Origin: Photobacterium sp. TY1-4
Lineage (GTDB): Bacteria > Pseudomonadota > Gammaproteobacteria > Enterobacterales > Vibrionaceae
Reading direction: 5' to 3'
NCBI RefSeq assembly: GCF_025398175.1
Contig: NZ_CP099734.1
Span: forward strand, 2,480,001-2,544,000
DNA length: 64,000 nucleotides
Shown: positions 1 through 7,964 of the stretch, in pieces
Layout: each line of letters begins with the position of its first letter
Position numbering within the stretch: position 1 is the stretch's first letter
Made by a program: the position numbers and the translations under genes
Notes under the pieces: generated by a model
The model's database searches: none
What the model was told of the DNA's origin: nothing
Seen by the model: only the letters and a program-made list of their open reading frames with translations

Positions 1-2
1 TG

Positions 3-140
3 GGCGAAATGCGGCACCGGCACACGTCGGCGGGCGATATTGCGGCCACCGCCCGGCTGTTGCCAAAGCGGGTTCGGGAAAGCTTTGTCGATTTGATGGT
101 GACGGTGGCCGAGGAGTTACAAAGCAGGGATGCCGGTTAA
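3..140 (+). CDS. C-terminal end of an unidentified, probably phage, protein
   Basis: An open frame enters from the left edge and ends at TAA 138-140, giving 45 residues that start GEMRHRHTSAGD and end ELQSRDAG. It converges with the leftward early operon. That fits the far end of a rightward phage gene, but the fragment is too short to identify. It is basic in its first half and predicted helical in its second. I do not assign a function. Confidence 0.4.
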   Translation, partial: GEMRHRHTSAGDIAATARLLPKRVRESFVDLMVTVAEELQSRDAG

Positions 141-153
141 CCCGGCATCGGCT

Positions 154-402
154 TCAATGGTTGTCAGTCTCTCCCTTAACTTTGATACCAAACACCACCC
201 AACCGGGCTTCTGCTCATAGTTCGTGACGTAAGTGATTTCGACTTCAAGCTCGCTCCAGGTGTAATTTTCTCCTGTCCACTCCCGAAGCGTTGCCGTATC
301 ACCGGCATTAAAGTCTCGGTCATTGTTACGAATCTCAAACGTTTTAGTCCCGTCACACACAGGTTCAAAGTACTGCGGAAGAATTTTCAGTTCATGATGC
401 AT
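154..402 (-). CDS. DUF3850 (PUA/ASCH-like) domain protein
   Basis: An 82-residue protein made of one small domain. The start HHELKILPQYFEPV, then KTFEIRNNDRDF, a GD turn, LREW and a YTW segment are the hallmark of the DUF3850 family. That family is related to ASCH/PUA-like folds thought to bind RNA or nucleotides. It is frequent in phage early regions, and its exact role is unknown. It is the last gene of the leftward early operon that can be seen. The start codon is preceded by AAGGAAAAAATTCG on the coding strand, a plausible ribosome binding site. Confidence 0.7.
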   Translation of the reverse strand: MHHELKILPQYFEPVCDGTKTFEIRNNDRDFNAGDTATLREWTGENYTWSELEVEITYVTNYEQKPGWVVFGIKVKGETDNH

Positions 403-416
403 CGAATTTTTTCCTT

Positions 417-677
417 CTAATCTACGTCGTCACATTCAACAAACAGTTCGCCGTCTTCCAGCGCTTCCTCGCATACGGCATCAACGAAACGGCCAAAGTG
501 CGAATCACCAGCGCCGTCGTTCAGCTTGGCGGCAAAATGTGACAGCATGGCCTGACGATCAGTAACGGTTCCGGTTACGTTGGTTGTAACTCCCATTTCA
601 AAGGCGTTCTCAATATATTCAGCCGGGATTTCAACAATTAGCCGGTCATCTTTTACGGTAGTTTTTAACTGTTCCAT
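417..677 (-). CDS. hypothetical phage protein
   Basis: An 86-residue acidic protein in the early operon, 12 bases downstream of the next gene and 14 bases upstream of the DUF3850 gene. It starts MEQLKTTVKDDRLIVEIP and ends in a strongly acidic tail (VECDDVD). I see no catalytic motif or membrane segment. The start follows AAGGAAATAATCG, a good ribosome binding site. Its place in a compact cluster supports it as a real gene. Function unknown. Confidence 0.6.
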   Translation of the reverse strand: MEQLKTTVKDDRLIVEIPAEYIENAFEMGVTTNVTGTVTDRQAMLSHFAAKLNDGAGDSHFGRFVDAVCEEALEDGELFVECDDVD

Positions 678-689
678 CGATTATTTCCT

Positions 690-980
690 TCAGTTAGATT
701 CCATTTCCAGTGTCATCGGGCGATTGTTGCCGTGGTTCTCGATCAGGGTTTCCAGTTGAATCCGGGCCTGCATTCGGCCAATTTCCAGCCCTTTGAAATA
801 GCCTGCGTCTGCAGGTCGCTGCTTTGCCAGCCTCCGGGCTTCCTTTTCATCGTCCTTCAGCTCAATGCAAAGTGCGCGCAGTTCGGTGATGAGTGCTGGC
901 ATGGCTGAAACCTCCCCGCGATCCCGATTTTCCCGGCACTGCTCTTTGATGGCCTTCAGGGCCAAACCGTCGAAACACAT
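690..980 (-). CDS. hypothetical phage protein
   Basis: A 96-residue, largely helical protein beginning MCFDGLALKAIKEQ and rich in charged residues (a KDDEKEARRLAKQ stretch). I chose the ATG at 980 rather than an upstream in-frame start because AAGGAGAACACC directly precedes it at good spacing. The upstream start would extend into the methyltransferase gene. There is no recognisable domain. It lies between the methyltransferase and an acidic small protein in the early operon. Confidence 0.6.
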   Translation of the reverse strand: MCFDGLALKAIKEQCRENRDRGEVSAMPALITELRALCIELKDDEKEARRLAKQRPADAGYFKGLEIGRMQARIQLETLIENHGNNRPMTLEMESN

Positions 981-990
981 GGTGTTCTCC

Positions 991-2409
991 TTATGCCGCA
1001 ATTTCATTGAGTTGGTTGCTGCCGATATTCGCTTCTACCAAAGCCTGGGCCACTGGCGGACACACAGCATTGCCACAACGGGCGACCTGGCTGGCCTTGG
1101 ATAGTTTTTTACCGGTGCTGCTGTGCGAAATTTGATAGCCCTCGGGGAACCCCTGGGCCGCAAAAAGTTCATGTGGCTCTAGCATCCGCATACCGATATC
1201 GACAATCTGATAGTCTTCGCCGAGGATAGTCACCAGGCCAAAACGGTGCTTTGTGGTAATGGTCTGCACAGGCTCATTCATCGCATGGCCATAGTTGGTG
1301 CCGTAGTACTTGATGAGGAACGCACGCAGTTCGCCAATGTGGTTTCCGCCAGCTGAAATGGTGTGAACCGGCTCATCAGTACCATGCCCGATATTCGAAC
1401 CGCGCAACTTAATCATGCTGCTGGTAACCACAGCAAAATGCCCACCCTTTACCTGGGCGCAAATAGTTCTCAGCGGCTCGTCAGCTGGCATGTTCCTCTG
1501 GCTGCTTGCGTTCGCATGTTCAGTAATGAATGGGATGTTGGCCGCTTCGGGCACCACAAACGGGTTTTCTGCTTCAACAACGAATTTCTGGATCCCTTTG
1601 GCAATACGCTTCATGGTGTTTTCAGCCAATGGTCGCTTACGGCCAAAGATGGATTTCACAGGGATAGACCAGTCGATGATATCGGCTGCGGTTCGGTACG
1701 GCTGCAGGCCGCTGCCTTCCGGGCCATGTGTTGGTTCCGGCCACTGGATTGGCGCGCCGTCATTCCGCGCAATCATGAAGAAGCGCTTGCGGGTTGTTGG
1801 GGCACCATAGTCACAGGCTGAAAGCGTTCTGAATTCCACCTCGTAACCCAAACCACTTTCTATCATGTGGTATGGAAAGTGGTCGCCAAGAGCGTCATAA
1901 ATTTCCGGCCAGGCAGGGTGTTCAGGGTTTAAGCCGGTTGTCAGCACCTTGATGAACGCATCAAAGGTTTCACCACTTCTCTCCGGGCACGGCTTGAATT
2001 TACCTGGCGAAACCTCAACACACGGCCCCCAGGACATGAACTCTTCGACGTTCTCCAGCATCAGTATTCTGACAGGAACGAGCGCGGCCCACCGAATAGT
2101 GACCCAAGCCAGTCCGCGGATGTTTTTGTCGACGGGGCGACCACCTTTGGCCTTTGAGAAGTGTTTGCAGTCAGGAGAAAACCAGGCCAAACCAACCGGG
2201 CGGCCAGCGCAAGCCTCCACAGGATCGACATCCCAGACCGACTCGCAATAATGCTTTGTTTCAGGGTGATTCATTTTGTGCATATCAATTGCGGGAGGAT
2301 CATGGTTAATCGCGACATCAACATGCCGATTAAGGCCCATTTCCATTCCTGTGGAAGCACCGCCACCGCCTGCAAAGTTATCGACAACAATTTCACCAGG
2401 TAAAAGCAT
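991..2409 (-). CDS. phage orphan DNA (cytosine-5)-methyltransferase
   Basis: A 472-residue C5-cytosine methyltransferase that transfers a methyl group from SAM to cytosine in DNA. The SAM-binding motif I is NFAGGGGAS (residues 11-19). The catalytic motif IV reads SPDCKHFS instead of the usual PCQ loop, keeping the cysteine. Motif VI is MLENVEEF, and the C-terminal motif X is RCGNAVCPPVA. The long middle section is the target-recognition region. The start is backed by AAGGAGAG. No nuclease gene adjoins it, so it is probably a solitary phage enzyme that protects phage DNA from host restriction. It lies just downstream of the replication gene. Confidence 0.88.
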   Translation of the reverse strand: MLLPGEIVVDNFAGGGGASTGMEMGLNRHVDVAINHDPPAIDMHKMNHPETKHYCESVWDVDPVEACAGRPVGLAWFSPDCKHFSKAKGGRPVDKNIRGLAWVTIRWAALVPVRILMLENVEEFMSWGPCVEVSPGKFKPCPERSGETFDAFIKVLTTGLNPEHPAWPEIYDALGDHFPYHMIESGLGYEVEFRTLSACDYGAPTTRKRFFMIARNDGAPIQWPEPTHGPEGSGLQPYRTAADIIDWSIPVKSIFGRKRPLAENTMKRIAKGIQKFVVEAENPFVVPEAANIPFITEHANASSQRNMPADEPLRTICAQVKGGHFAVVTSSMIKLRGSNIGHGTDEPVHTISAGGNHIGELRAFLIKYYGTNYGHAMNEPVQTITTKHRFGLVTILGEDYQIVDIGMRMLEPHELFAAQGFPEGYQISHSSTGKKLSKASQVARCGNAVCPPVAQALVEANIGSNQLNEIAA

Positions 2410-2418
2410 GCTCTCTCC

Positions 2419-4953
2419 TTAGATAAGTGGGTAGCCGTCGTCTTCCCAATCCGGTTCCGGGATCGGGGACAGCTGGGGTTGTTGGTGAGTGGTGCTGGTT
2501 TCAGCCGGCGCTGCTGTTTCCATGTCTTCTGGCCAGCCTTCAAAGTTGAGCCAGTTCAGATCATCGGGCTCATGTTCAAACTCGATCAGCCGCATTGGTC
2601 GGCGGTTGCCGTTTTCGTCGAGTTCGCCACCGCGTAACTTGATGCTGCGGCCATCGCCAACCGCGACATTGCCGCCGCGCAGCAGTACATCAAAGGTACG
2701 GTCTTCTATTCCGGCCGGAACGGCGTCGCCAAGGGCTCGAATATCGACAATTCTCGATACTGCGTCCTCTAACGTCCCTTTCTCAGAGACGGGATCGGAC
2801 TGCGTACAGTTATTGACAGAACTCCGAGAGGCAGCGGAGCTGCCAGAAAGAGCAAGAGCCCCCGCTTCGGCTTCTTCGGTCAACTCGGATTTCTTCATAA
2901 TCGTCCAGGTGCGAAGACGGGTTTTGACGACTTCACCTGCAGCCTGGAATCCCTGAATTTTGCTGACGGCTTCACCGTAGGGTGAACCGTAAGGCGTGAC
3001 TTCATAGACGTTGCGGATCAGCAGTGATTCACGGGCAACAAACGGGCCGCCCTGCCCCATGACGTAGCCCTGCCAGTTTCCGGCATCCGCTGATTGCATG
3101 GTCTCTGAAATGCTGCCGTCATGGTTTTGCACTTTCGGCTGATAGCCATTGCCGATGCGGGTTAACAGGGCTTTGCCGCTCATTCTGTTGGCGGGTAAGC
3201 GAGGGCCGTGTAGATCGGCGGTCATGTCTTCATAAATACGATTCAGCTCTTTACGGGTGAGCTGCATGCAGTAATCCATGAACTTGGCTTTATCCAAGTT
3301 GGCGTAGCGGCGCAGCTCCCGGTATGTGGTGACCGGTGCGCCACCGAAGAACTGAAACTGGCGGATGTTCCAGCGGCTTTTCCAGGCGGTCACATGCTTG
3401 GCTGTTTCCTTGATGTCTTCGCCGGTTTCATCGTCCTTTTCGCCATCCATGGCATAGCCGTCGATGTTCTTGGAGATGTATTTGGCGATATAGCCTGTGG
3501 CGCTGCCCAGCTCCGGATCGATGTATTTCACGTCGCAGCGCGGACGGTAGTCCAGCGGCCCGACGTATTCATGATTTTTGGTCTTTCGTGGCAGCAGTTC
3601 TGCACGGTCTTCGGCAATGGCGTAGTCGATAAAGATTTCGCGGGCGGCCGCGACATCCTCTTCTTTCAGCCACAACAGAATGTGCCAATGTGGCGTGCCG
3701 TCGTGGTGTGGCTCGGCGGTACGGATCCCGAACCAGCGAATACCGTCCCGGTCTAATTTGGCGCGAATTCGTGCCCAGGTGTTATTCAGGTTTGCCTGTG
3801 CCCGGCGCGGGCTGGCACCGTTCCAGTGCGGGATGAATCCGCCCTTTTTGTATGAGTTGTGGTATTTGGCCGGAGTGGTCAGGGTCAGGAATAACCCGGA
3901 CAGGCCCATGGCATCGGCGATGTCTTCAAAGCCACGGGTGCGGGTCATCAGCTCATGACGACGGATTGCCGGGTTCGCCACGCTTTTCAGCACCATGTCT
4001 TTCATTTCCGCTTCTTCGCCGGTTTCCTCGTCGAAGAGCACCATGTTTTCGATGGCTTCCCAGTTACGCTTCTGCTGGGCTTGGTACTCGTTCAGGCAGT
4101 CGAACGAGCAATAGGCGCTGGCACGTTTTGACACCTGCCCCATAGCAATGGCGAGATGTTCCCGCATGATGTTGCGGGATTTGACCAGGCGGCGCAGCCA
4201 CCACTTTTCGCATTGCAGCTGCAATAAACCACATTCAGCATCTTCCGGCTGAATGCGCTTTTTCTTTACCGGCGGGCGAATACCAAACTGCCAGCCTAAA
4301 ACGGCCACTTGCTGGTAAGCATCAATAATTCTGACAGGATATGGCTGGCTTTCGTCGAGATTATCGCTCAGCTCTTTCACCTTGGTTTTCATGATGCGGG
4401 AGATCAGAAAAGCCATTTCCTTCAGCTCATCCCGTTCCAGCTCTGCGAGTATCTGGTTATTGGCTCGCTTCGGCTTTACGGCTTCCAGATTCAGCGAATA
4501 CTGGCCGAATGGTTGCTCATCATCAAAGTCAGATTGATCAGCGTTGTCGCTCATCGATTTGACCTTGTTCCAGGTTGGCAGGCGGTTATATTGCTCCATC
4601 ACCAGACGGATTCGGCGCTGAAGCTCACCGCCCATGCGTTCACGTAGGAAGGTATTGGCATCGCTGCGCCCTTTGCTGTTGAAAATGGACACGTAGCGCT
4701 TGCCGAAATAGCGGGCAAGGTAATCCGGCAGGCCCGCAAAAAACTGACGACGCCATGCATGGTCTGCCGGGTTCACTTCATAGAGCTTGCGCTCGGTTAC
4801 CGTCATGCCCTCCGGTTCGCGATCGAATGATTGCGACTCTGGCGAGACTTCGACAATCTTTGGCAGTTGCGGAAAAACGTGCATTTCCCCCCAAGCCTGA
4901 CAAGCTCGGGAGGCTGCACGTTTTTGCGCCGTGGTGAAGGTTGAAAGGCTCAT
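2419..4953 (-). CDS. phage replication endonuclease, HUH type (P2 gpA / HP1 Rep family)
   Basis: An 844-residue rolling-circle initiator that should nick the phage origin on one strand and stay linked to the 5' end. The metal-binding HUH signature is HDGTPHWHILLW (HxH). About 100 residues later, TGYIAKYISKN supplies the paired tyrosines and lysine of the catalytic helix. Length matches the P2 gpA/HP1 Rep group. The ATG at 4953 overlaps the upstream stop by four bases (ATGA), which points to translational coupling and decides the start. The C-terminal quarter, after the conserved core, is rich in acidic and proline residues. P2-family phages usually carry their origin inside this gene. Confidence 0.88.
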   Translation of the reverse strand: MSLSTFTTAQKRAASRACQAWGEMHVFPQLPKIVEVSPESQSFDREPEGMTVTERKLYEVNPADHAWRRQFFAGLPDYLARYFGKRYVSIFNSKGRSDANTFLRERMGGELQRRIRLVMEQYNRLPTWNKVKSMSDNADQSDFDDEQPFGQYSLNLEAVKPKRANNQILAELERDELKEMAFLISRIMKTKVKELSDNLDESQPYPVRIIDAYQQVAVLGWQFGIRPPVKKKRIQPEDAECGLLQLQCEKWWLRRLVKSRNIMREHLAIAMGQVSKRASAYCSFDCLNEYQAQQKRNWEAIENMVLFDEETGEEAEMKDMVLKSVANPAIRRHELMTRTRGFEDIADAMGLSGLFLTLTTPAKYHNSYKKGGFIPHWNGASPRRAQANLNNTWARIRAKLDRDGIRWFGIRTAEPHHDGTPHWHILLWLKEEDVAAAREIFIDYAIAEDRAELLPRKTKNHEYVGPLDYRPRCDVKYIDPELGSATGYIAKYISKNIDGYAMDGEKDDETGEDIKETAKHVTAWKSRWNIRQFQFFGGAPVTTYRELRRYANLDKAKFMDYCMQLTRKELNRIYEDMTADLHGPRLPANRMSGKALLTRIGNGYQPKVQNHDGSISETMQSADAGNWQGYVMGQGGPFVARESLLIRNVYEVTPYGSPYGEAVSKIQGFQAAGEVVKTRLRTWTIMKKSELTEEAEAGALALSGSSAASRSSVNNCTQSDPVSEKGTLEDAVSRIVDIRALGDAVPAGIEDRTFDVLLRGGNVAVGDGRSIKLRGGELDENGNRRPMRLIEFEHEPDDLNWLNFEGWPEDMETAAPAETSTTHQQPQLSPIPEPDWEDDGYPLI

Positions 4954-5783
4954 ACGAAACACATTCCTGTGTCGCAGAATTGATCAAAAATATCTACTTG
5001 CTTAGGCTTTGATGTGAAGATTACCTCACCAATTGGCACACCTGATTTATGTAGATAGAGCCAATCAAAACCGGCTTGTAACTGCTTTTCGAACTTGCAG
5101 GCTTGCTCAAAATCTTCAGGCACGTTTTCACGCATCCAAACCCATTCATCATCGTGTCGGTTAGGACACATCCAACATGCCGAACGCGGAGGTTCAGGCA
5201 AGCCAAAATCTTTCACGATTTGAATAGCCTGCTCACGAAGAATTTCTGCTTCAAAGAGAGGGTATCTTTTCTGCCATTTCCCAGCTGGGTATTTCACTCG
5301 ACTTCTCTCGTCAAATGACATACCAATCCAGAAGTCCACACCCCGTTTAGTTAGCTCTCTCTCACCAAACCTATTGTTCAGGTACTTCCGAATTGGTTCG
5401 ACTTTCCAGTGTGATGAACAATATCCAGGTTGCTTTCCAAGATCTCCTTTCGGTGTTCTCCCATTATATTCAGTAAAAAAACCAGGCAGCACTGCGTCAT
5501 CATCAGAGGCCAGAGTGATGTCATTCTTTACCCAGTCAGATTTTTTAATTACGACATACTCAAGCCCAATTTCATCACACAGCGGCTTTACATACTTTTC
5601 GTGATACTCAAAAACATTGCTGGCTTCGCGTTCAGTATCCGCCATTACTATCAAATCTGGCTTTGGCAAAGCTCCGAGATAAATAAGTACGACCATACAA
5701 ACTGACTGAGTACCACCTCCACTCGAAACCACCTGCAATCGACGGTTATTAGGTACAAAGTTACGTCTTAACTGGATGCTCAT
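4950..5783 (-). CDS. PP-loop protein, PAPS reductase-like family
   Basis: A 277-residue adenine-nucleotide alpha-hydrolase fold protein. The PP-loop is VVSSGGGTQS near residue 20. It is followed by LIVMADT, a YCSSHWKVEPIRKYL cysteine motif and a second SACWMCPNR cysteine motif, as in PAPS reductase/sulfurtransferase relatives. Such proteins activate or move sulfur via an adenylated intermediate, and the actual substrate here is unknown. It overlaps both neighbours by four bases (ATGA), so it is built into the replication operon. Its base composition is visibly AT-richer than the genes on either side, which suggests later acquisition. It could be a nucleic-acid or tRNA thiolation enzyme or an anti-restriction function. 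Confidence 0.72.
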   Translation of the reverse strand: MSIQLRRNFVPNNRRLQVVSSGGGTQSVCMVVLIYLGALPKPDLIVMADTEREASNVFEYHEKYVKPLCDEIGLEYVVIKKSDWVKNDITLASDDDAVLPGFFTEYNGRTPKGDLGKQPGYCSSHWKVEPIRKYLNNRFGERELTKRGVDFWIGMSFDERSRVKYPAGKWQKRYPLFEAEILREQAIQIVKDFGLPEPPRSACWMCPNRHDDEWVWMRENVPEDFEQACKFEKQLQAGFDWLYLHKSGVPIGEVIFTSKPKQVDIFDQFCDTGMCFV

Positions 5784-6007
5784 AGCTCCGCAAACTCCTG
5801 TGTGTCGCAAATGAGGAAACCGCCTGTGTTCTGGCCTTTCACCAGCACACCGTTTTTGGTATGGGTGCAGTCCAGCAGTTCGCAGGCATTTGAAATGGCT
5901 TGGTCGCGGGATTCGAATTCTCCCAATTGGAGGTTCATCACCTCCTGGGTGTTCGCGTTGCGGGAAATACCGCCATCCGCGCAGAGGTATACAGCGAGGT
6001 AGTTCAT
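5780..6007 (-). CDS. hypothetical phage protein
   Basis: A 75-residue protein, MNYLAVYLCADGGISRNAN to QEFAEL, with alternating hydrophobic residues suggesting a small alpha/beta domain. Four-base ATGA overlaps link it to the genes on both sides, strong evidence that it is translated. No known motif. Function unknown. Confidence 0.65.
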   Translation of the reverse strand: MNYLAVYLCADGGISRNANTQEVMNLQLGEFESRDQAISNACELLDCTHTKNGVLVKGQNTGGFLICDTQEFAEL

Positions 6008-6348
6008 GCCTGCACCCCCGCCTTGTCTTTGGCTTCGGCGATCAGCGCCAGCAGTTTGTCTTCGAGTTCCAGGAGTTGTTGTAGCGGAGTAGCGTTGTCT
6101 TCAAACCGATTCCGATTGAGCGAGAAATCAACACGAAAAAATGGCGCGATCTCAATATCTACATATTCTTCGGTTATTGGGTAAACATACACACAGAACC
6201 CATTTACATGCGGTGAGTATTGGGTGTGAATATGAATAATTTCATGATTGTCGATAGACAGTTCCGTGATGCCCAGGATCACGTCCCGGCACTTGCGTTC
6301 ACGGGCTTCATCCAGCATTTCAACAGCTGTTTTTTTTGCAGTATCCAT
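6004..6348 (-). CDS. hypothetical phage protein
   Basis: A 114-residue protein with a beta-rich middle (residues about 25-75: HIHTQYSPHVNGFCVYVYPI) and a helical C-terminus (LLELEDKLLALIAEAKD). It is coupled by ATGA overlap to the next gene. The start follows AGGGAGAAGACC. A terminator-like hairpin lies upstream at 6372-6397, so this may begin a second transcription unit or be expressed by read-through. Function unknown. Confidence 0.6.
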   Translation of the reverse strand: MDTAKKTAVEMLDEARERKCRDVILGITELSIDNHEIIHIHTQYSPHVNGFCVYVYPITEEYVDIEIAPFFRVDFSLNRNRFEDNATPLQQLLELEDKLLALIAEAKDKAGVQA

Positions 6349-6371
6349 GGTCTTCTCCCTACCATTTGGAC

Positions 6372-6397
6372 GAAAAAAAGCCCCCTGTTACAGGGGC
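6372..6397 (-). terminator. probable rho-independent terminator inside the early operon
   Basis: GCCCC-c-TGT paired with ACA-GGGGC, followed on the coding strand by a run of seven T residues. It lies between the 138-residue gene and the rest of the early operon. It could separate early from delayed-early transcription, with antitermination or read-through feeding the replication genes. Confidence 0.6.
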
Positions 6398-6415
6398 AAG
6401 GTGATGGAACGGTGG

Positions 6416-6832
6416 TTAATGGAAAATGTGTGGTTTCAGGTGTTGCAGGTTGCCGACTGAGTTTTCAAACCGGCGGGTGATGGCGGTCAGCTCCAGCAAA
6501 CCCTTGCGGAGTTGCTGGAGTTCCTGATCGTTGAAATCGTTGAAGTGGCGGCTGAAATCATGAGGTGACAGGCCAGCGGCGATACAAACCATGCCCCGCT
6601 GTTTCTGGCTGAGGGACTCATACGCCAATTTCACCTGACTGCGTGCGTGTTTGGCTTTGAACAGGGCTTTGGCATCGGCAAGATGATCGGCTCCGGTTTT
6701 CACCTGAACATTGGCATTCACCGCGTCGACATCGGCGCGGCTTTTCGGGGTGCTGATCACCGGCACCAGATGCGGGGTTTTACGCGCATGCTGCTGGCGT
6801 GCTTGCTGAAGTTTCTCTGCTGTGTTTGCCAT
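6416..6832 (-). CDS. hypothetical phage early protein
   Basis: A 138-residue basic protein with a polar N-terminus (residues 1-60) and a helical C-terminal half (AYESLSQKQRGMVCIAAGL, then LRKGLLELTAITRRF). The start is preceded by AAGGAGAGAGCACC. It sits directly after the CII-like regulator and before a terminator. I recognise no domain. A DNA-binding or replication accessory role is plausible from position and charge only. Confidence 0.6.
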   Translation of the reverse strand: MANTAEKLQQARQQHARKTPHLVPVISTPKSRADVDAVNANVQVKTGADHLADAKALFKAKHARSQVKLAYESLSQKQRGMVCIAAGLSPHDFSRHFNDFNDQELQQLRKGLLELTAITRRFENSVGNLQHLKPHIFH

Positions 6833-6844
6833 GGTGCTCTCTCC

Positions 6845-7399
6845 TTATGCCAATCCGGGTAGCGGCATGCCGCTGGTGACAAAATCGACGCCTGCGGATA
6901 CAAGCGGCTGCATGCCAGCGCTGCGGTTTTCCAGATCACTGATGAGTAAAACGAGGTTGCGAACGCTGCTGTGTGCGCGTTCCAGGTATTCGTTGCGCTT
7001 GGAGCGGGGCAAACGGATGTCGCCGCCGTTTTCCAGCGCCAGCCGGGAGATTTCCCCGGCGTGAACTGAGTTTTCCAGCGCTCGCTGAATCAGGCTGCGC
7101 TGCTCGCCTTCGGCCGGCACTTTGGCGCCAACCATGCCGAGGCTGAACAAAAGGCTATTGGCGATGCAGTAGTTGCCGCTGACTTTGCTGATTTTCACCA
7201 GCTCTACCGCGGTGAGCTTGTGCCGCTCGTTACCCGGGTTCAGCTTGTTGCGCAGGATTACCGGGTTCATGCCAATCTGCTTTGCGATTTGCGTCATGTT
7301 TTCTGAATTCGCAAATGCACAGCAAGACTCGTCAAATGCCTTTTGTTCGACCTCACGAAATCCGAACGTTGAGTCGTTTGCGTCCATGGATAAACTCAT
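6845..7399 (-). CDS. phage CII-like regulatory protein (CP76 family)
   Basis: A 184-residue early regulator. Residues about 25-75 (MTQIAKQIGMNPVILRNKLNPGNERHKLT, shown here only as landmarks IAKQIGMN and RNKLNP) form a helix-turn-helix like the CII/CP76 family of P2- and HP1-like phages. That domain precedes a helical C-terminal region (SSVRNLVLLISDLENRSAG). CII-type proteins control the choice between lysogeny and the lytic path or start early transcription. The start overlaps the preceding small gene by four bases, so its translation is probably coupled. Confidence 0.78.
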   Translation of the reverse strand: MSLSMDANDSTFGFREVEQKAFDESCCAFANSENMTQIAKQIGMNPVILRNKLNPGNERHKLTAVELVKISKVSGNYCIANSLLFSLGMVGAKVPAEGEQRSLIQRALENSVHAGEISRLALENGGDIRLPRSKRNEYLERAHSSVRNLVLLISDLENRSAGMQPLVSAGVDFVTSGMPLPGLA

Positions 7400-7563
7400 T
7401 TAAGAAACAAAGGGACAAAAATCACAGCAAACGCAACCACATGTAGCCACATTGGGCACTTTTCCGGGTGGTTAGGTTTGCTGCTCCCTACCCCGTGCAG
7501 TCGCGATTTCGTCGTAACTGGCACGGGGTTTGATTTTGATGAGGTAGGGTTCGCGGGGCTCAT
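7396..7563 (-). CDS. 55-residue phage membrane peptide
   Basis: A short open frame of 55 codons from ATG 7563 to TGA 7396. It overlaps the cox-like stop by four bases (ATGA) and its own stop overlaps the start of the CII-like gene by four bases. Such double coupling is hard to get by chance. Residues 1-36 are polar and proline/serine rich. Residues 37-54 (MWLHVVAFAVIFVPLFL) form one transmembrane helix at the extreme C-terminus, so the protein would be tail-anchored with a cytosolic N-terminus. Function unknown; superinfection exclusion or envelope signalling are guesses. Confidence 0.6.
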   Translation of the reverse strand: MSPANPTSSKSNPVPVTTKSRLHGVGSSKPNHPEKCPMWLHVVAFAVIFVPLFLK

Positions 7564-7760
7564 ACCTTCTGCTCCGCACAGTGCTCAGCGACCTTCACCA
7601 TGTTGATGAGTACCGAACCGCGTTCACCCTTTTTCGGAAGGATTGGGATATCACCGGCAGCAATGGCGCGATCGAGGGAAGATGAAGACCAGCCAGTACG
7701 TCTAAGGAACTCTTTTCTCGTGCAAAAAGGTGCGTCGACCGCTATTTGAAGACTTGCCAT
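7560..7760 (-). CDS. Cox-like excisionase/repressor
   Basis: A 66-residue small winged-helix type protein: TRKEFLRRTGWSSSSLDRAI is the helix-turn-helix, followed by a basic wing (PKKGERGSVLINMV). It is the first leftward gene after the CI/Cox intergenic region, the standard Cox position in P2/HP1-like phages. Cox directs excision with the integrase and represses the lysogenic promoter. It is coupled to the downstream 55-codon gene. Confidence 0.78.
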   Translation of the reverse strand: MASLQIAVDAPFCTRKEFLRRTGWSSSSLDRAIAAGDIPILPKKGERGSVLINMVKVAEHCAEQKV

Positions 7761-7964
7761 AAGTGATATCCTATCTAGTTGAGACGCTTATTGATGTTCT
7801 TTGAGAAGAAATGACGACATCAATTGCTTTGTATGGCGAGATTATTGATCTCATTTGGCGAACTTTCAAGATAAAAAACCAGACTTTAATCACAAATGTC
7901 TGCGTTGATTGTTTTGTTTGAGCATCGTAAATGAGTCCAAATTTAACTCAACTGACTAACTGAG
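7761..7964. promoter_or_regulatory. divergent CI/Cox switch region
   Basis: The 204-base region between the cox-like and CI genes must hold the two face-to-face or back-to-back promoters of the lysis-lysogeny switch and their operators. It is AT-rich. A small dyad GAGAT-N5-ATCTC (7838-7852) and several TTGAG/CTCAA words are visible, but I cannot assign individual operators with confidence. Confidence 0.55.
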
